Shown here: piece after piece, positions 18,806-28,725 of the stretch | Layout: every line of letters starts with the position of its first letter | Numbering within the stretch: the first letter of the stretch is position 1 | NCBI GenBank assembly: GCA_963727015.1 | Contig: CAVSEV010000003.1 | Span: 1 to 64,000, forward strand | From: DATFVJ01 sp963727015 | Lineage (GTDB): Bacteria; Actinomycetota; Actinomycetes; Streptosporangiales; Streptosporangiaceae | Length of the DNA stretch: 64,000 bases | Reading direction: 5' to 3' | Position numbers and translations under genes: made by a program | Notes under the pieces: generated by a model | The model's database searches: none | Told to the model about the DNA's origin: nothing | What the model saw: only the letters and a program-made list of their open reading frames with translations

Positions 18806-20524
18806 ATGAACGGCCAGAACCGCGCGACCCAGGAGCCCGTCATCATCGTCGGCGCTGGCCCGGCCGGCTGTACCGCGGCCCTCTTGCTCGCCGACTTCGG
18901 CATCCCCGTCACCCTCCTGGAACGCCACGCCCAGCCCCACCCGCTGCCCCGCGCGGTGCACCTGGACGACGAGGTGGCCCGGATCCTGGACCGGATCGGC
19001 GTCAGCGAGGGATTCCTGGACCGGTCCCGGCCTGGCAGCGGACTGCGCCTGCTCGACGCCGGGCACCGCGTGATGGCCGAGTTCCGGCGGGAGCACCAGG
19101 CCAGTGAGCACGGTTTCCCGCAGGCGAACATGTTCCACCAGCCGGACCTGGAAGAGCTGATGCTCGCCCGGGTCAAGGCGCACCCGCTGATCGAATTGCG
19201 CCGCGGGGCCGAGGTCTGCGGTATGGACGGCGCCCTGGGCCCGCTCACCGCGGACCCGGTCCGGGTGCACGCCCACATCGCCGGGGACGTGCAGACGTTC
19301 ACCGGCCGGGTCGTGCTGGGCTGCGACGGCGCCAACAGCACGATCCGGGGGCTGGCCGGGATCACCATGGACGACCTCGGCTTCACCGAGCGCTGGCTCG
19401 TGGCCGACATCCGGGCCGGGACCGGCCTGGATGTCTGGGATGGCGTGGAGCAGGTTTGCGACCCGGCCCGGGCCGCCACCTTCATGCAGGTCACCGGCGA
19501 CCGGTACCGCTGGGAGTTCCGGCTGCCCGGTGGCGAGGACGAAGCCGGCCTGATCACCCCGCAGGCCCTCGGCCAGCTGCTGCAGCCCTGGACCGGGCGC
19601 GGCGACCTCGAGGGCCTGGAGATCATCCGCAGCGCCAGCTACACCTTCCGGGCCCGGCTGGCGTGCCGCTTCCAGACCGGGCGGATCTTCCTGCTCGGTG
19701 ACGCCGCGCACCTCACCCCGCCGTTCATCGGCCAGGGCCTGGCCGCCGGGCTGCGCGACGCGGACAACCTGGCCTGGAAGCTCGCCTACGTGCTCACCGG
19801 CCGGGCCGGGGAGGACCTGCTGGCCAGCTACGACACCGAACGCCGCCCGCACGCCAAAGCCCTGGTGAAAAAAGCCGTCAGGATCGGCTGGGCCATGACC
19901 GGCGGCCAGGACCGGGCCGCCGCCGTCCGCAGGATCGCCCTGGCCGCCGCAGTCCGCAGCGAACGTGTCTGCCAGGCCATGGGGTCCACGGCGACGCCGC
20001 GGCTTAAGGCCGGCGCCCTGCAGCGCCCCCCGCGGCGCCTGATCCTTTCCGGCATCCCCTCTGCGCTGCGGATCGGCGGCCTGATCCCCAACCCGCTGGT
20101 GTCCGCCGGCGACGGACCGCCGGTCCGGCTGGACGCGATCCTGGCCGGACGCACCGCCGTGCTGACCGCGCGGCGCCCCGATGCCGGGCTGGTGGACTTC
20201 TGCCGTCGGCACGGCCTCGTCCTGGTGCGGATCAGCAGCTCACACGCCGCCGGAACAACCGGCCGGCCCGCCGCGGACCCAGACGCCGGCTGGATCGACG
20301 TCCGTCTCGCCGGCGAGCGGCTGCCCGCCGGCCTGCGGGCCCTGGCGGTCCTGGGGTCCAACCCGGCGCTGACCGTCGTCGTGCGCCCGGACCGCGTGGT
20401 GGCGGCGGTGGAGCCCCGGTGCCGGCTGCCGCGCCTGCCCTGGCCCAGCCCGGCCACAGCCGCGGGTCTCCGGTCACGGGCTCACCCGCCAGCTCATCCC
20501 GATCACGCCCCGTCTACCCGCTAG
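18806..20524 (+). CDS. FAD-dependent aromatic monooxygenase (MhpA-like)
   Basis: A 572-residue class A flavoprotein hydroxylase. The N-terminal Rossmann motif is VIIVGAGPAGCTAALLLADF, followed by PRAVHLDDEVARIL, the DG-type GCDGANSTIRGLAGI and the second FAD motif GRIFLLGDAAHLTPPFIGQG with DADNLAWKLAYVL. This order matches 3-(3-hydroxyphenyl)propionate hydroxylases, which add a second ring hydroxyl using NADH and O2 and so make the catechol for the upstream dioxygenase. The C-terminal 150 residues form the thioredoxin-like domain. It starts 21 nt after the ligase, with AAAGAGA as a modest binding site. Confidence 0.92.
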   Translation: MNGQNRATQEPVIIVGAGPAGCTAALLLADFGIPVTLLERHAQPHPLPRAVHLDDEVARILDRIGVSEGFLDRSRPGSGLRLLDAGHRVMAEFRREHQASEHGFPQANMFHQPDLEELMLARVKAHPLIELRRGAEVCGMDGALGPLTADPVRVHAHIAGDVQTFTGRVVLGCDGANSTIRGLAGITMDDLGFTERWLVADIRAGTGLDVWDGVEQVCDPARAATFMQVTGDRYRWEFRLPGGEDEAGLITPQALGQLLQPWTGRGDLEGLEIIRSASYTFRARLACRFQTGRIFLLGDAAHLTPPFIGQGLAAGLRDADNLAWKLAYVLTGRAGEDLLASYDTERRPHAKALVKKAVRIGWAMTGGQDRAAAVRRIALAAAVRSERVCQAMGSTATPRLKAGALQRPPRRLILSGIPSALRIGGLIPNPLVSAGDGPPVRLDAILAGRTAVLTARRPDAGLVDFCRRHGLVLVRISSSHAAGTTGRPAADPDAGWIDVRLAGERLPAGLRALAVLGSNPALTVVVRPDRVVAAVEPRCRLPRLPWPSPATAAGLRSRAHPPAHPDHAPSTR

Positions 20525-20535
20525 AAGAGGTTCCC

Positions 20536-20883
20536 ATGTTTGTCACAATCTCGCTGCTCATGACCGCGGTCTGTCTCCTTCCGGCAGTCGGTAAGCTGCT
20601 GGGCCAGCCGAAGATGCGGCAGTCCGCCGAGCACTTCGGTATTCCCTGGCCCAGGTACCGGCTCATCGGCGTAGCCGAGCTCGCCGCCGCCGCAGGCATC
20701 CTGATCGGCCTGTGGTGGCATCCCCTCGGCCTGGCCGCCGCGGCCGGGATGGCCCTGCTGCTCCTCGGCGCGGTGATCACCCACTGGCGGGCAGCGGACG
20801 GCGGGAAGGAGATGGCACCGGCCCTGCTCGCCCTCGCCGTCACCATCGCTTACCTGGCCATCGCCCTCATCAGCTGGGCGTGA
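20536..20883 (+). CDS. DoxX-family small membrane protein
   Basis: A 115-residue protein with four membrane helices: an N-terminal FVTISLLMTAVCLLPAVGKL, AELAAAAGILIGLWW, AAAAGMALLLLGAVITHW and a C-terminal ALLALAVTIAYLAIAL. This is the DoxX/DoxD-like pattern, often next to oxidoreductases, with an unclear role in redox or membrane quinone chemistry. The ATG at 20536 follows AGAAGAGG and lies 11 nt after the monooxygenase stop, so it is the last gene of the aromatic operon. Confidence 0.85.
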   Translation: MFVTISLLMTAVCLLPAVGKLLGQPKMRQSAEHFGIPWPRYRLIGVAELAAAAGILIGLWWHPLGLAAAAGMALLLLGAVITHWRAADGGKEMAPALLALAVTIAYLAIALISWA

Positions 20884-21194
20884 CACGCCCAACGGCGGCG
20901 TCAGGGTGGTTCCCGGGCACGCACCACGCTCCCAGTGTGCCGGTTCTCAGCGGAATGCGCCGTGCGAGCGTGGTTTACCGCAAGCGCCTGGTTCAACACA
21001 ATAAGCCTTGCTCCGCTGCGCTCTGGGAGCTGCTGCCGCGCAGGTCGGGTTGGACTATCTTCCGTCCGGGCTTCTTGATCACCTGCTGACCGCCGACTGC
21101 TAGTACGGCAGCGTCCATTTGAGGTTTGACCTGCGGCGGGGCGCGGTGAGGCTGCCGGTTCGACAGGGGGCACCCACCTGTCGATCACGCGTTT
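20884..21194. other. Intergenic stretch with no gene seen
   Basis: No frame with a recognisable product. It separates the aromatic operon from an IS701 remnant and probably holds the left end of that element around 21110-21190. Confidence 0.4.
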
Positions 21195-22110
21195 GTGACA
21201 ACAACAAAACCGAAGGCGGCTGCCGCTGCCAGGACAGGGGCGGGTCTTGTGGCCCGGAAACGTGGTGAGCTGCGGGGGCTGTGGAGGTCTTGCTTTGTGC
21301 GGCCTGAGCCGTGGCAGGCGGGAAAGTACGTCGGGGCGCTGGTCAGTGAGCTGCCCAAGCGCAACGGGTGGACGATCGCCGAGCGTGTGAGGGATCGGAC
21401 GCCGCAGCGGACCCAGCGGTTGCTGAACCGGGCTTGCTGGGACACGTTTGCGGCGATGGGGGTGGTGCGCCGGTTCGCGGTGGCAGGCCTGGATGAGGCG
21501 GCCTGGCGGCGAGGTCGCCGCCGGGGCTTGGTGGTCGGGGCGCTGGATGAGACCAGTCAGGAAAGCAGGGGTGCGCCACGGCCGGCGTCCAGCGCCAGTA
21601 CCTGGGGTGCGTGGGCAAGGTGGCGAATGGGATCACCACGGTGCACCTGGGCGTATGTGCGGGAGAACACCGGTCACGCGCTGATCGGCGCCCGGCAGTG
21701 GATACCGCAAGCTCACATCGATGATCCGGTGAGGTCGGTGGTCATGGGGTTGCCGCTGGACCTGGAGTTCCGCACCAAAGGGGCAGTTGGCCATCGATAT
21801 CTGCACCGGGGCATTCACCGATAGGGTCAAGCTGGATTTCGTCTGCGGGGACGAGGTCTACGGCAACTGCACGCAACTGCGGAAGTTCCTGGAAAGCCGC
21901 GCCCAGGGTTATGTGCTGCGGGTCCCTTCCAGCTTCCACCTCACGCTGGCGCGCGGGGTCACGCTCACTTGCGCGGATGCGGTCACCCGCCTGCTGAAAG
22001 ACACCCGCCGCTGGGAGGTCCGCTCCGCCGGGACCGGCTCCAAGGGCGCCCGCTGGTACGCGTGGGCGCAGCTAGTGGGCACGCCCGTTAATTCGCCGGT
22101 GATGGGCCCA
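21195..22110 (+). pseudogene. IS701-like transposase, frameshifted and 3'-truncated
   Basis: In several frames the strand encodes RPEPWQAGKYVGALVSELPK, RNGWTIAERVRDRTPQRTQR, RFAVAGLDEAAWRRG, VVGALDETSQES (first catalytic Asp region), AYVRENTGHALIGARQWIP and VCGDEVYGNCTQLRKFLE (second Asp), as in DDE_5/IS701 transposases. Frameshifts occur near 21570-21600 and 21780. The last catalytic Glu region and C-terminus are lost where the next gene fragment begins at about 22090. Confidence 0.75.
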
Positions 22111-22438
22111 GCCAGGCCGTAGGGTCGCCGAGGTAGAGGCCGCAGGCGCAGTCGAGGGCCTCTTCGGGGGTTCCTGCGCGGTAGCCGCTCGGCAGGAAGC
22201 TGTCCTGGTAGTCGTCCTGGCTGGCCCGGTAGATGGCAAAGCCCCAGCGGGTGGCTGATCCGCCGTAGCGCAGTCGGCACAGCGGGAGCACCTCGCCGTC
22301 GGGCAGATGCCCGCTGACGTAGGCGAACGCCCCGCGGAAGCGGTGGTCGAGTTTGCTCAGCGCGGGCCAGCGGTCCCGGGCGCGAGCTGACAGCCGCTGG
22401 CCGAGGCTGGTCTTGGTGGATGCGGGCGGCGCGGGCAT
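22088..22438 (-). CDS. Conserved hypothetical protein of actinomycetes
   Basis: A 116-residue protein beginning at an ATG behind GATGAGG. Core residues SARARDRWPALSKLDHRFRG, FAYVSGHLPDGEVLPLCRLR, GGSATRWGFAIYRASQDDY and EALDCACGLYLGDPTAW form a compact domain that I recognise as a widespread small actinobacterial protein of unknown function. The CxCG pair could bind metal. The frame is open upstream into an IS630 fragment, but the internal ATG fits this domain. It lies against two IS remnants, which suggests a mobile-element passenger. Confidence 0.6.
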   Translation of the reverse strand: MPAPPASTKTSLGQRLSARARDRWPALSKLDHRFRGAFAYVSGHLPDGEVLPLCRLRYGGSATRWGFAIYRASQDDYQDSFLPSGYRAGTPEEALDCACGLYLGDPTAWLGPSPAN

Positions 22439-22479
22439 GACCTCATCATGCCGTGCCTGGCCTACGCTGCCGGGCAGAG

Positions 22480-22625
22480 CGCGCCGGGCCGCCAGGCGGG
22501 CGTCGATGCGGCGCAGCAGGTCGTGCAGGTCGGCGCGGGTGAACTTCCAGTCGAATGGGGTGGCGGCGGCGTTGTAGCGGGGCTCGAAGGCCACCAGCCG
22601 CTCGGCGAGGGCGTCGTTCTTGTAA
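22480..22625 (-). pseudogene. IS630-like transposase, C-terminal tail
   Basis: The fragment KNDALAERLVAFEPRYN, ATPFDWKFTRADLHDLL and RRIDARL is the characteristic end of IS630-type (DDE_3) transposases. Nothing else of the element is recognisable; upstream frames are garbled. Confidence 0.55.
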
Positions 22626-22640
22626 TGCGCAGCCGGGCAG

Positions 22641-23128
22641 CGTCCACGATTCCGGCCGCCTCGAACACGCCTGCCGCCGTAATGCCACGTTGCCCGTCCT
22701 CGCCGCCGCGAGCGTGAAACCACAGGAGCGGCGTGGTTTCCAAGTCAAGCCCGGTCACTCCACGGTGAAGTCCGCCGCGAGGCAGTCCGGCCGACCATCG
22801 GGTGGTGCGGCCGTCGAGCACCCATACCACCCTGGCGGCGCGCTCAGGCAGCGGCTGAACGCGGACGATGGCGCCGCCGCGGCAGCAGCGTAATGCGACG
22901 TCGCTTGCTATCCAGCGTGTCGATCAGGGCGTCAAACCGTGCCGGCATGCCGCTCATGTGATCCCTCCGGCTGGCCGGCCAGATCTCGGCCTGCGCGTGC
23001 CGCAACGCTGCTCATGCTTTGAGCTTGCGAGCCATGCGGGTGAGCGGTCGTCACGCATTCCGAGTGATTCGGCCGGCGGGGCTGGCCTGGGATCCTCATG
23101 CGGGCACACGGGCGATCTGCCGGGAGGA
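22641..23128. other. Degenerate stretch between IS debris and the PGK gene
   Basis: A minus-strand frame carries a protein-like piece (VTGLDLETTPLLWFHARGG, 22680-22790) and another small frame starts at 22954 (MSGMPARFDALIDTLDSK), but neither can be named. Probably remains of transposon passengers. Confidence 0.35.
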
Positions 23129-24346
23129 TCACGGCGCGGCGGCCGTTCGCAGCAGGGCTTGCACGCCCGGTAGCTCGCGACCCTCCAGGAACTCGAGCGT
23201 GGCTGCTCCGCCGGTCGAGAGGTGGCTCACGTGGTCCTGCAGCCCGAAGGACCGCAGCGCCTGGGCCGTCTGTCCGCCTGCGGCGATGGTCGCCGCCGAC
23301 GTCGAGGCGATGGCGTCCGCGATGGCATGGGTGCCGGCGGCGAACGGCCCGAGTTCGAAGAGGCCCATCGGGCCATGCCAGAACACCGTGGCCGCGGCGG
23401 CGATCTCGGCCGCGTACCTATCCGCGGTCTTGGGCCCGATGTCGAGCCCCAGCCAGCCATCGGGCACGTCAACCCCGTCCAGCACCCGCGCCGGAATGCC
23501 TTCCTCGTTGTCCTGTTCGGCCAGTAGCAGATCCTGCGGAAGCTCGAGCCGGCAACCGGACCCGGGGGCGGCGGCGAGCGCCAGCCGGGCCGGGTCTAGG
23601 TCCTCGGGCGGGCATAGCGATCCGCCGACGCTGTGTCCTTGGGCCGCAAGGAATGGGAAGCACATGCCGCCGCCGAGGCACACCACGTCGGCCAGCTCGA
23701 GAAAGCGCCGGGCGACGCCGATCTTGCCGCTTGCCTTGGCGCCACCGAGGATCGCCACCAGGGGCCGGTCGGGTCTCTGCACGATCGCGTTGAGAGCGCC
23801 CACCTCACGCGCCAGCAAACGCCCGGCCGCGCAGTGGAGCCGGCGAGCGACGCCCTCGGTGCTGGCGTGAACGCGGTGCGCGCTGCCAAAGTCGTCGTCG
23901 ACGTACAGGTCCGCAAGTTCGGCCAGCGCTGACGCCAGCCCGGGATCATTGCGCGTCTCACCCGGCTCGAACCGGACGTTCTCCAGCATCAGCATCTGTC
24001 CGGGCGCGAGCCGCTCCGTCAGCTCACGCACGTGCCGCCCGGTCCCGGCCGGCGCGAGCAATACTGGCACGCCTGTCAACTTCGCCAGGCGATCGGCCAC
24101 TGGCCGCATCGACAAGGCCGGATCGTGACCCTCCGGCCGATCCAAATCGGAGACGAGCACGAGCCGCGCGCCCCGCCGGCGCAGCTCCTGGATTGTCGCC
24201 AGCGCCCCTTGAATGCAGGTGTCAGCGGCCAAGCGCACCGGTGCGCGAGCGGACGCTTGTGTGAGCGGCACGCTGAAATCGGCTCGCAGCAACACGCGCC
24301 GCCCCTCGACGTCCAGGTCATCGATCGTCCGCAGCTCGCCAAGCAC
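23129..24346 (-). CDS. Divergent phosphoglycerate kinase paralogue
   Basis: A 405-residue protein of full PGK length. Recognisable parts are VLLRADFSVPL (normally RVDFNVP), the RLA...DTCIQGALATI segment, LMLENVRFEPGETRN, DDFGSAHRVHASTEGV, ILGGAKASGKI (normally GGAKVSDKI), DIGPKTADRY and FWHGPMGLFELGPFAAGT (normally WNGPMGVFE). The nucleotide/Mg loop usually written GGGDT is here AAGGQTAQ, without the Asp. The general fold is clear, but several catalytic-site positions differ, so normal glycolytic activity is doubtful. The GTG at 24346 follows GAGGTGATCC. It stands alone, away from gap and tpi, which normally accompany pgk. Confidence 0.85.
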   Translation of the reverse strand: MLGELRTIDDLDVEGRRVLLRADFSVPLTQASARAPVRLAADTCIQGALATIQELRRRGARLVLVSDLDRPEGHDPALSMRPVADRLAKLTGVPVLLAPAGTGRHVRELTERLAPGQMLMLENVRFEPGETRNDPGLASALAELADLYVDDDFGSAHRVHASTEGVARRLHCAAGRLLAREVGALNAIVQRPDRPLVAILGGAKASGKIGVARRFLELADVVCLGGGMCFPFLAAQGHSVGGSLCPPEDLDPARLALAAAPGSGCRLELPQDLLLAEQDNEEGIPARVLDGVDVPDGWLGLDIGPKTADRYAAEIAAAATVFWHGPMGLFELGPFAAGTHAIADAIASTSAATIAAGGQTAQALRSFGLQDHVSHLSTGGAATLEFLEGRELPGVQALLRTAAAP

Positions 24347-24502
24347 GGATCACCTCGCTCGAGATGGCGCTTGTCACGCTGGCGGCAGCCAGGGTGGGGC
24401 CGTCGTCATGCGGCCGGGATGATTCGAAGCCCGCGATGCGCCTGTCCGGGGGCCGGCGAGCTTGCCTGGTTCCGAGGAGGAGAGATTGCCTGCGCCCCGC
24501 GT

Positions 24503-24721
24503 TCATCCTTGACTCTTGAGCGCTTCCCGCAGTTCGCTGGCGATTTCGTCGGTGGTGGCATCGACGAAGCTTTTCACGACGTCGGCGGCACCGGCGATCG
24601 CCTTGTCGGGTGCTTGTTCGATCGTTGGCTCGCCGACCACGATCAGTCCTGCCTCGCTGACCGTGAGCCGCTCAGCCGCCTCCTCAGCCGCCTCGTGGAG
24701 CTCTTCGCGGGGCAGCGTCAC
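24503..24721 (-). CDS. Small acidic hypothetical protein
   Basis: A 72-residue acidic helical protein (EELHEAAEEAAERLTVSEAG then AADVVKSFVDATTDEIASEL) from a GTG at 24721 with no clear ribosome binding site. Codon use is consistent with a real gene. I do not recognise the family. Confidence 0.45.
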   Translation of the reverse strand: MTLPREELHEAAEEAAERLTVSEAGLIVVGEPTIEQAPDKAIAGAADVVKSFVDATTDEIASELREALKSQG

Positions 24722-25179
24722 GGACCCGAATGCCGGGCCTTGGCCGCGGCCTCGGCACCGATGTACGTCTCACAGAGTTGCTGGCGCCATACATCAACGA
24801 GATGCTGGCCGACCGATTCGACCCTTCGTCGTCCACGACGAATACCACCTCGGCCGCCGGCCCGCGCGCCACCTGCGCGGCCGCCAACCACTTCGCCCGC
24901 CGCCGCTCAGGGCAAACCGTTGGCGGCTGCCGGCGGGCGCCTCAGCGTGCCGCTGCGCCGGGGCGTTGCTGTGCTTCTTGGCTGTACGCTGCCAGGCGCC
25001 TGAGCTGCTGTTCAGGAGATGGTCTCGGGCTGTGCCCTCCCTGCGGCCGCCCAGCTCCAACGGCAACCGGGTACCCCCTGAGTGACCGTGAATGAGCCCG
25101 CGTCCCCGGCTCGTTCTGGCACGCATGGGCACGCCAGGGTGCGACGCGTGGCCGGCAAGGGGCCTTGGTTGCGCGTGGG
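24722..25179. other. Stretch without a recognised gene
   Basis: Frames are open on both strands because of the GC content, but none has a domain or good start. A short plus-strand piece (LTELLAPYINEMLADRF, 24757-24810) is protein-like and may be a remnant. Confidence 0.4.
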
Positions 25180-25641
25180 CTATGCCTTGCCGCTCGCTTG
25201 GGTTCGGGCCGCGTCTGCGATCTGTTGAGCATCGTTGGCATCGAGGACCGCCGCCTCCGCTTCGTCGATCGCGTACTGAGCGAAGTCGATCGCCTCAAAG
25301 GCGTACGCCGCGGCACGGTCCGCCCTATGTTGCGCGACCTTCGCATCGTGATCGTCTCGCCGTTGGTCGATCTCGCTCTGCATCTTGGCGACGTGGTCTT
25401 GCACATTATCGCGGAGCGTGGACCAGCGCGACGCGAGATCGTCTTTGGCCTTTGCGACGCGTGCATGGCGTTCGTCTTGATTGCGCTGGGCAGAGGCTTT
25501 GAGGTCGGCGATACGAGATTCAAGCTGTGTCCGGGTCTCGCTTCGAGCGTCCGCTGCTCGCTGCTCTGCGGCCTTGGCGCGGTCTGACAACTCGGCGAGC
25601 GAGTTGGACAGCTGTTGCAGTGTTTCGGATACCTGAGGCAT
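25180..25641 (-). CDS. Long coiled-coil protein of unknown function
   Basis: About 153 residues from the ATG at 25641 (MPQVSETLQQLSNSLAEL); a GTG at 25692 would add 17. Nearly the whole protein is a charged helix: DRAKAAEQRAADARSE, TQLESRIADLKASAQRNQDE, then AYAFEAIDFAQYAIDEAEAA and a C-terminal DANDAQQIADAARTQA. Lower GC and Gln/Asp richness set it apart from its neighbours. It is divergent from the LuxR regulator that follows. This type of actinobacterial protein has no assigned role; dimeric scaffolding is a guess. Confidence 0.6.
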   Translation of the reverse strand: MPQVSETLQQLSNSLAELSDRAKAAEQRAADARSETRTQLESRIADLKASAQRNQDERHARVAKAKDDLASRWSTLRDNVQDHVAKMQSEIDQRRDDHDAKVAQHRADRAAAYAFEAIDFAQYAIDEAEAAVLDANDAQQIADAARTQASGKA

Positions 25642-25881
25642 GATCTGTCCGTTCGTTGCTACAAGACGGTGCTGGTGGCTTAATTCGGCCACGGCAGGCC
25701 GTGATCAGTCCTCAGTAGCCACTACTGGAGTACCGGGGCTCCCGCCGCCAGACCCTGCCCAGCCCTGGCATGTAGGGGGGTGAGCGGTCATCACATAGAT
25801 TGAGTGATTTTGCCGTTGGACGTCCGCTGCGGGTTCCTGCGATGTTGTTGGAGCCAGCCCGGGCCCTTGATGCGAGGCCTG

Positions 25882-28566
25882 ATGGAGCAAACCCAGAACC
25901 CGCCAGAGCGGCGCGGCGAGGAGCGGAAACTTACCGCGGCGCGTGATCTGGTGGCGCGCCGGAAGTTGTTCGTCGTGCTGTCGGCGGCTCCGGCGGGTGG
26001 GGTGATCCTGGTCTGCGCGCCGGCAGGTAGCGGGAAGACGGTGCTGGTGCGCTCATGGATGCGGGACGGGGGGCTGGGCGACCGGGTGGCGTGGGTTTCG
26101 GTGGAGCGGGGGGAGCGGGATGGGCAGCGGTTTTGGCTGTCGGTGATCGGCGCGCTGGCGGGTGTGGCCGGGGAGGGGGTGGTGGCGCGGATCAGCCCTG
26201 CGCCGGGGTTCCACGGCCGGGCGGTGGTCGAGCGGCTGCTGGCCGACCTGCGCTCGCTGGAAGAGCCCGCCGTGCTGGTGATCGATGATCTGCACGAGCT
26301 GGGTTCGGCCGAGGCGCTAGGGTGGCTGGAGCTGTTTCTGGGCGGCTACCGCCGGGGCTGCGGGTGGTGCTGGCGACGCGGGCGGATCCGCGGCTGGGGT
26401 TGCACCGGCTGCGGCTGGCGGGGGCGCTGACCGAGATCCGCGGGCCGGATCTGCGTTTCACGGCGGGGGAGACGCGGGAGCTGCTGGATGCGGCCGGGGT
26501 CGTGCTGTCGGATGCGGGCCTGGCGCTGCTGCAGGAGCGGACCGAGGGATGGGCGGCCGGTGTGCGGATGGCGGCGATCTCGCTGGCCGGGCACCCCGAC
26601 CCGGAGCGGTTTGTGCGGGAGTTTTCCGGTAGCGAGCGGACGGTGGCGGGGTATCTGCTGGCCGAGGTGCTCGATCGCCAGCCGGCCGAGGTGCGGGACC
26701 TGTTGTTGCGCACCTCGGTGCTGGAGCGGGTCAGCGGCCCGCTGGCGGATTTCCTGACCGGCGGCTCGGGCTCGGAGCGGATCCTGCAGCAGCTCGAGGA
26801 TGCCAACGCGTTCGTGTCCTCGCTGGACGCGGGGCGTTCGTGGTTTCGCTACCACCACCTGTTCGCCGACCTGCTGCAGCTCGAGCTGCGCCGCGCCGCC
26901 CCGGCGATCATCGGCTCGCTGCACCGGGCGGCGGCCCGGTGGTACGAGGAGGAGCGGGTATGTCGTCGAGGCGATCCGGCACGCGCAGGCGGCACACGAC
27001 TGGCCCCACGCCTCGCGTTTGCTCGCCGACAACCACTTCGATCTGACCTTCGACGGCCGCACCGCGACGGTTCGCGAGCTGCTGCGCGCGTTTCCGGACG
27101 ATGTGGCGGCGGCCGACGCGGAGCTGGCGCTCGTCTTCAGCGGCGTGCGCCTTCTGGCCGGGCAGCGGGAGGAGAGCGCCACGTACGTAGATCTCGCGGA
27201 GGGGCTGGCCGACGCGGTTCCCGAGGAGCGTAGGCGGCGCTTCGACGTACAACTGGCCGAGATGCGGCTGGTGGTCGCGCGCTGGCGCGGTGACCTCGAC
27301 ACGGTGCTGGCGTCGATGCGGTCCCTGGAGGCGGCGCTGGCGGCTCTGCCGGCGAGCAAGCGCACCCTCAGTGAGGCGTATCGGTCTGTCGCGCTCGAGA
27401 ATCTCGGGATCGCCGAGCTGTGGTCCTCGCGTCCGAATGACGCTCGCCGCGACCTCGAGCAAGCGCTGAGGCTGGCCCGCCAGGCTGGACGGCCGTGGCT
27501 CGAGATCGCTTGCCTCGGTCACCTGGGGATCGCCGGCCCGTGGACCGGACTGCCGGTCTCCGCGGGGCTCCAGCGCAGTGAGGATGCGGTGAGGATCGCC
27601 GAGGAGCACGGCTGGAACGAGGACCCGGTCATCGTTACCGGGTTGGCCACAGGAGCGATCGCGCTGCTCTGTCTGGGACGGTTCGATGAGGCCGAGGGAT
27701 GGCTCGCGCGGGCACAGCGCGTGTTGCGGCCGGACGGCGAGCCCGGGATCGAGCTGATCGTCCACCATGCACGAGGTCTCCTGGGCCTAGGGCACCGCCG
27801 GTTCGAGGAAGCGCTGGTGGCGTTCGGCGCCGCCGAGCGGATGCAAGGATTGCTGGCCGACAAACACCCGTTCGCGGTGCCTACGCGGGCGCGTCTGTTG
27901 CAGACGCAGGTGCGGATGGGACAGGCCGCTACCGCCCGCGCCGCGCTCGCCGGGATCGGGGAAGAAGAGCGCGACCGGGCCGGAATGCGGATCACCGCCG
28001 CCGCCATCCACCTTACGGAAGGCCGCCCGGAGCAAGCGATAGACGTGCTCGCGCCGGTGATCGAGGGCTCGGCCACGGTACTTCACCCGCCCTGGGCGGC
28101 CATCGAGGCGGTGCTGTACGAGGCTGCGGCCCGCGACCAGCTCGGCGACCCGCGCGCAGCAGAAGCGTCACTTGAGCAGGCGCTCGAGCTTGCCGAGCCC
28201 GAAGGGGTCATCCTGCCGTTCACCCTCGCTCCGGTCCAGGGCCTGCTGGAGCGCCACCCCCGGCACCGCACCGGCCACGTCACACTGCTTTCAGCGATCC
28301 TTGACGTGCTCGCCGGAACCTCGCCATTGCCCCGGGGCCAGGTGGCGCCGTTGCTGGACGAGCTCAGCGACGCCGAACTGCGCGTTCTCCGGTACCTGCC
28401 CGGCAACCTCAAAACGCCCGAGATCGCCGCCGAGCTGTGCGTCTCGCACAACACCATACGCACGCACGTGCGCCACATCTACGCCAAGCTCGGCGCGCAC
28501 ACCCGCACCGAGGCGGTCGCCCGCGCCCGCCAGCTCGGGCTGCTCGCACCCTCCCGGCAGCGGTAG
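25882..28566 (+). CDS. MalT-type LuxR-family ATP-dependent regulator, two frameshifts
   Basis: Three frames add up to one protein of about 894 residues. The first frame has the winged entry KLTAARDLVARRKLF and P-loop VCAPAGSGKTVLV, then VLVIDDLHELGS (Walker B). A shift near 26345 leads into PPGLRVVLATRADPRLGLHR and FRYHHLFADLLQLEL. A second shift near 26952 continues with VVEAIRHAQAAHDWPHASRL, a long TPR-like solenoid, and the C-terminal LuxR helix-turn-helix LSDAELRVLRYLPGN, KTPEIAAELCVSHNTIRTHV, RHIYAKLGAHTRTEAVARA. MalT/LAL regulators bind an inducer through the solenoid and activate transcription. Starts at 25870 or 25882 are possible. With both shifts real, only separate fragments would be made. 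Confidence 0.8.
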
Positions 28567-28725
28567 AGCCGGCAGATCAGTCGCAGCGGCCCCCGGCCGC
28601 GTGGAAATCACTCAGACTGTGCGACGACCGCTCACCCCATCGGAGATGACCGTTAGGGAATGAGCTATGGGCACGCGCGGCCGAGGTTTAGCTCCGCAGG
28701 CCGTGGCGTGATCGAGGAGAACGCC

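Noticed and set aside
17255..20212. A 985-codon open frame on the minus strand
   Set aside because: It is antisense to the acyl-CoA ligase and hydroxylase genes. Its product is Gly/Arg/Pro/His-rich without domains, the usual shadow frame in high-GC DNA.
24722..25179. Possible gene with LTELLAPYINEMLADRF
   Set aside because: Only one short protein-like stretch, no start with a binding site, and the frame becomes low complexity.
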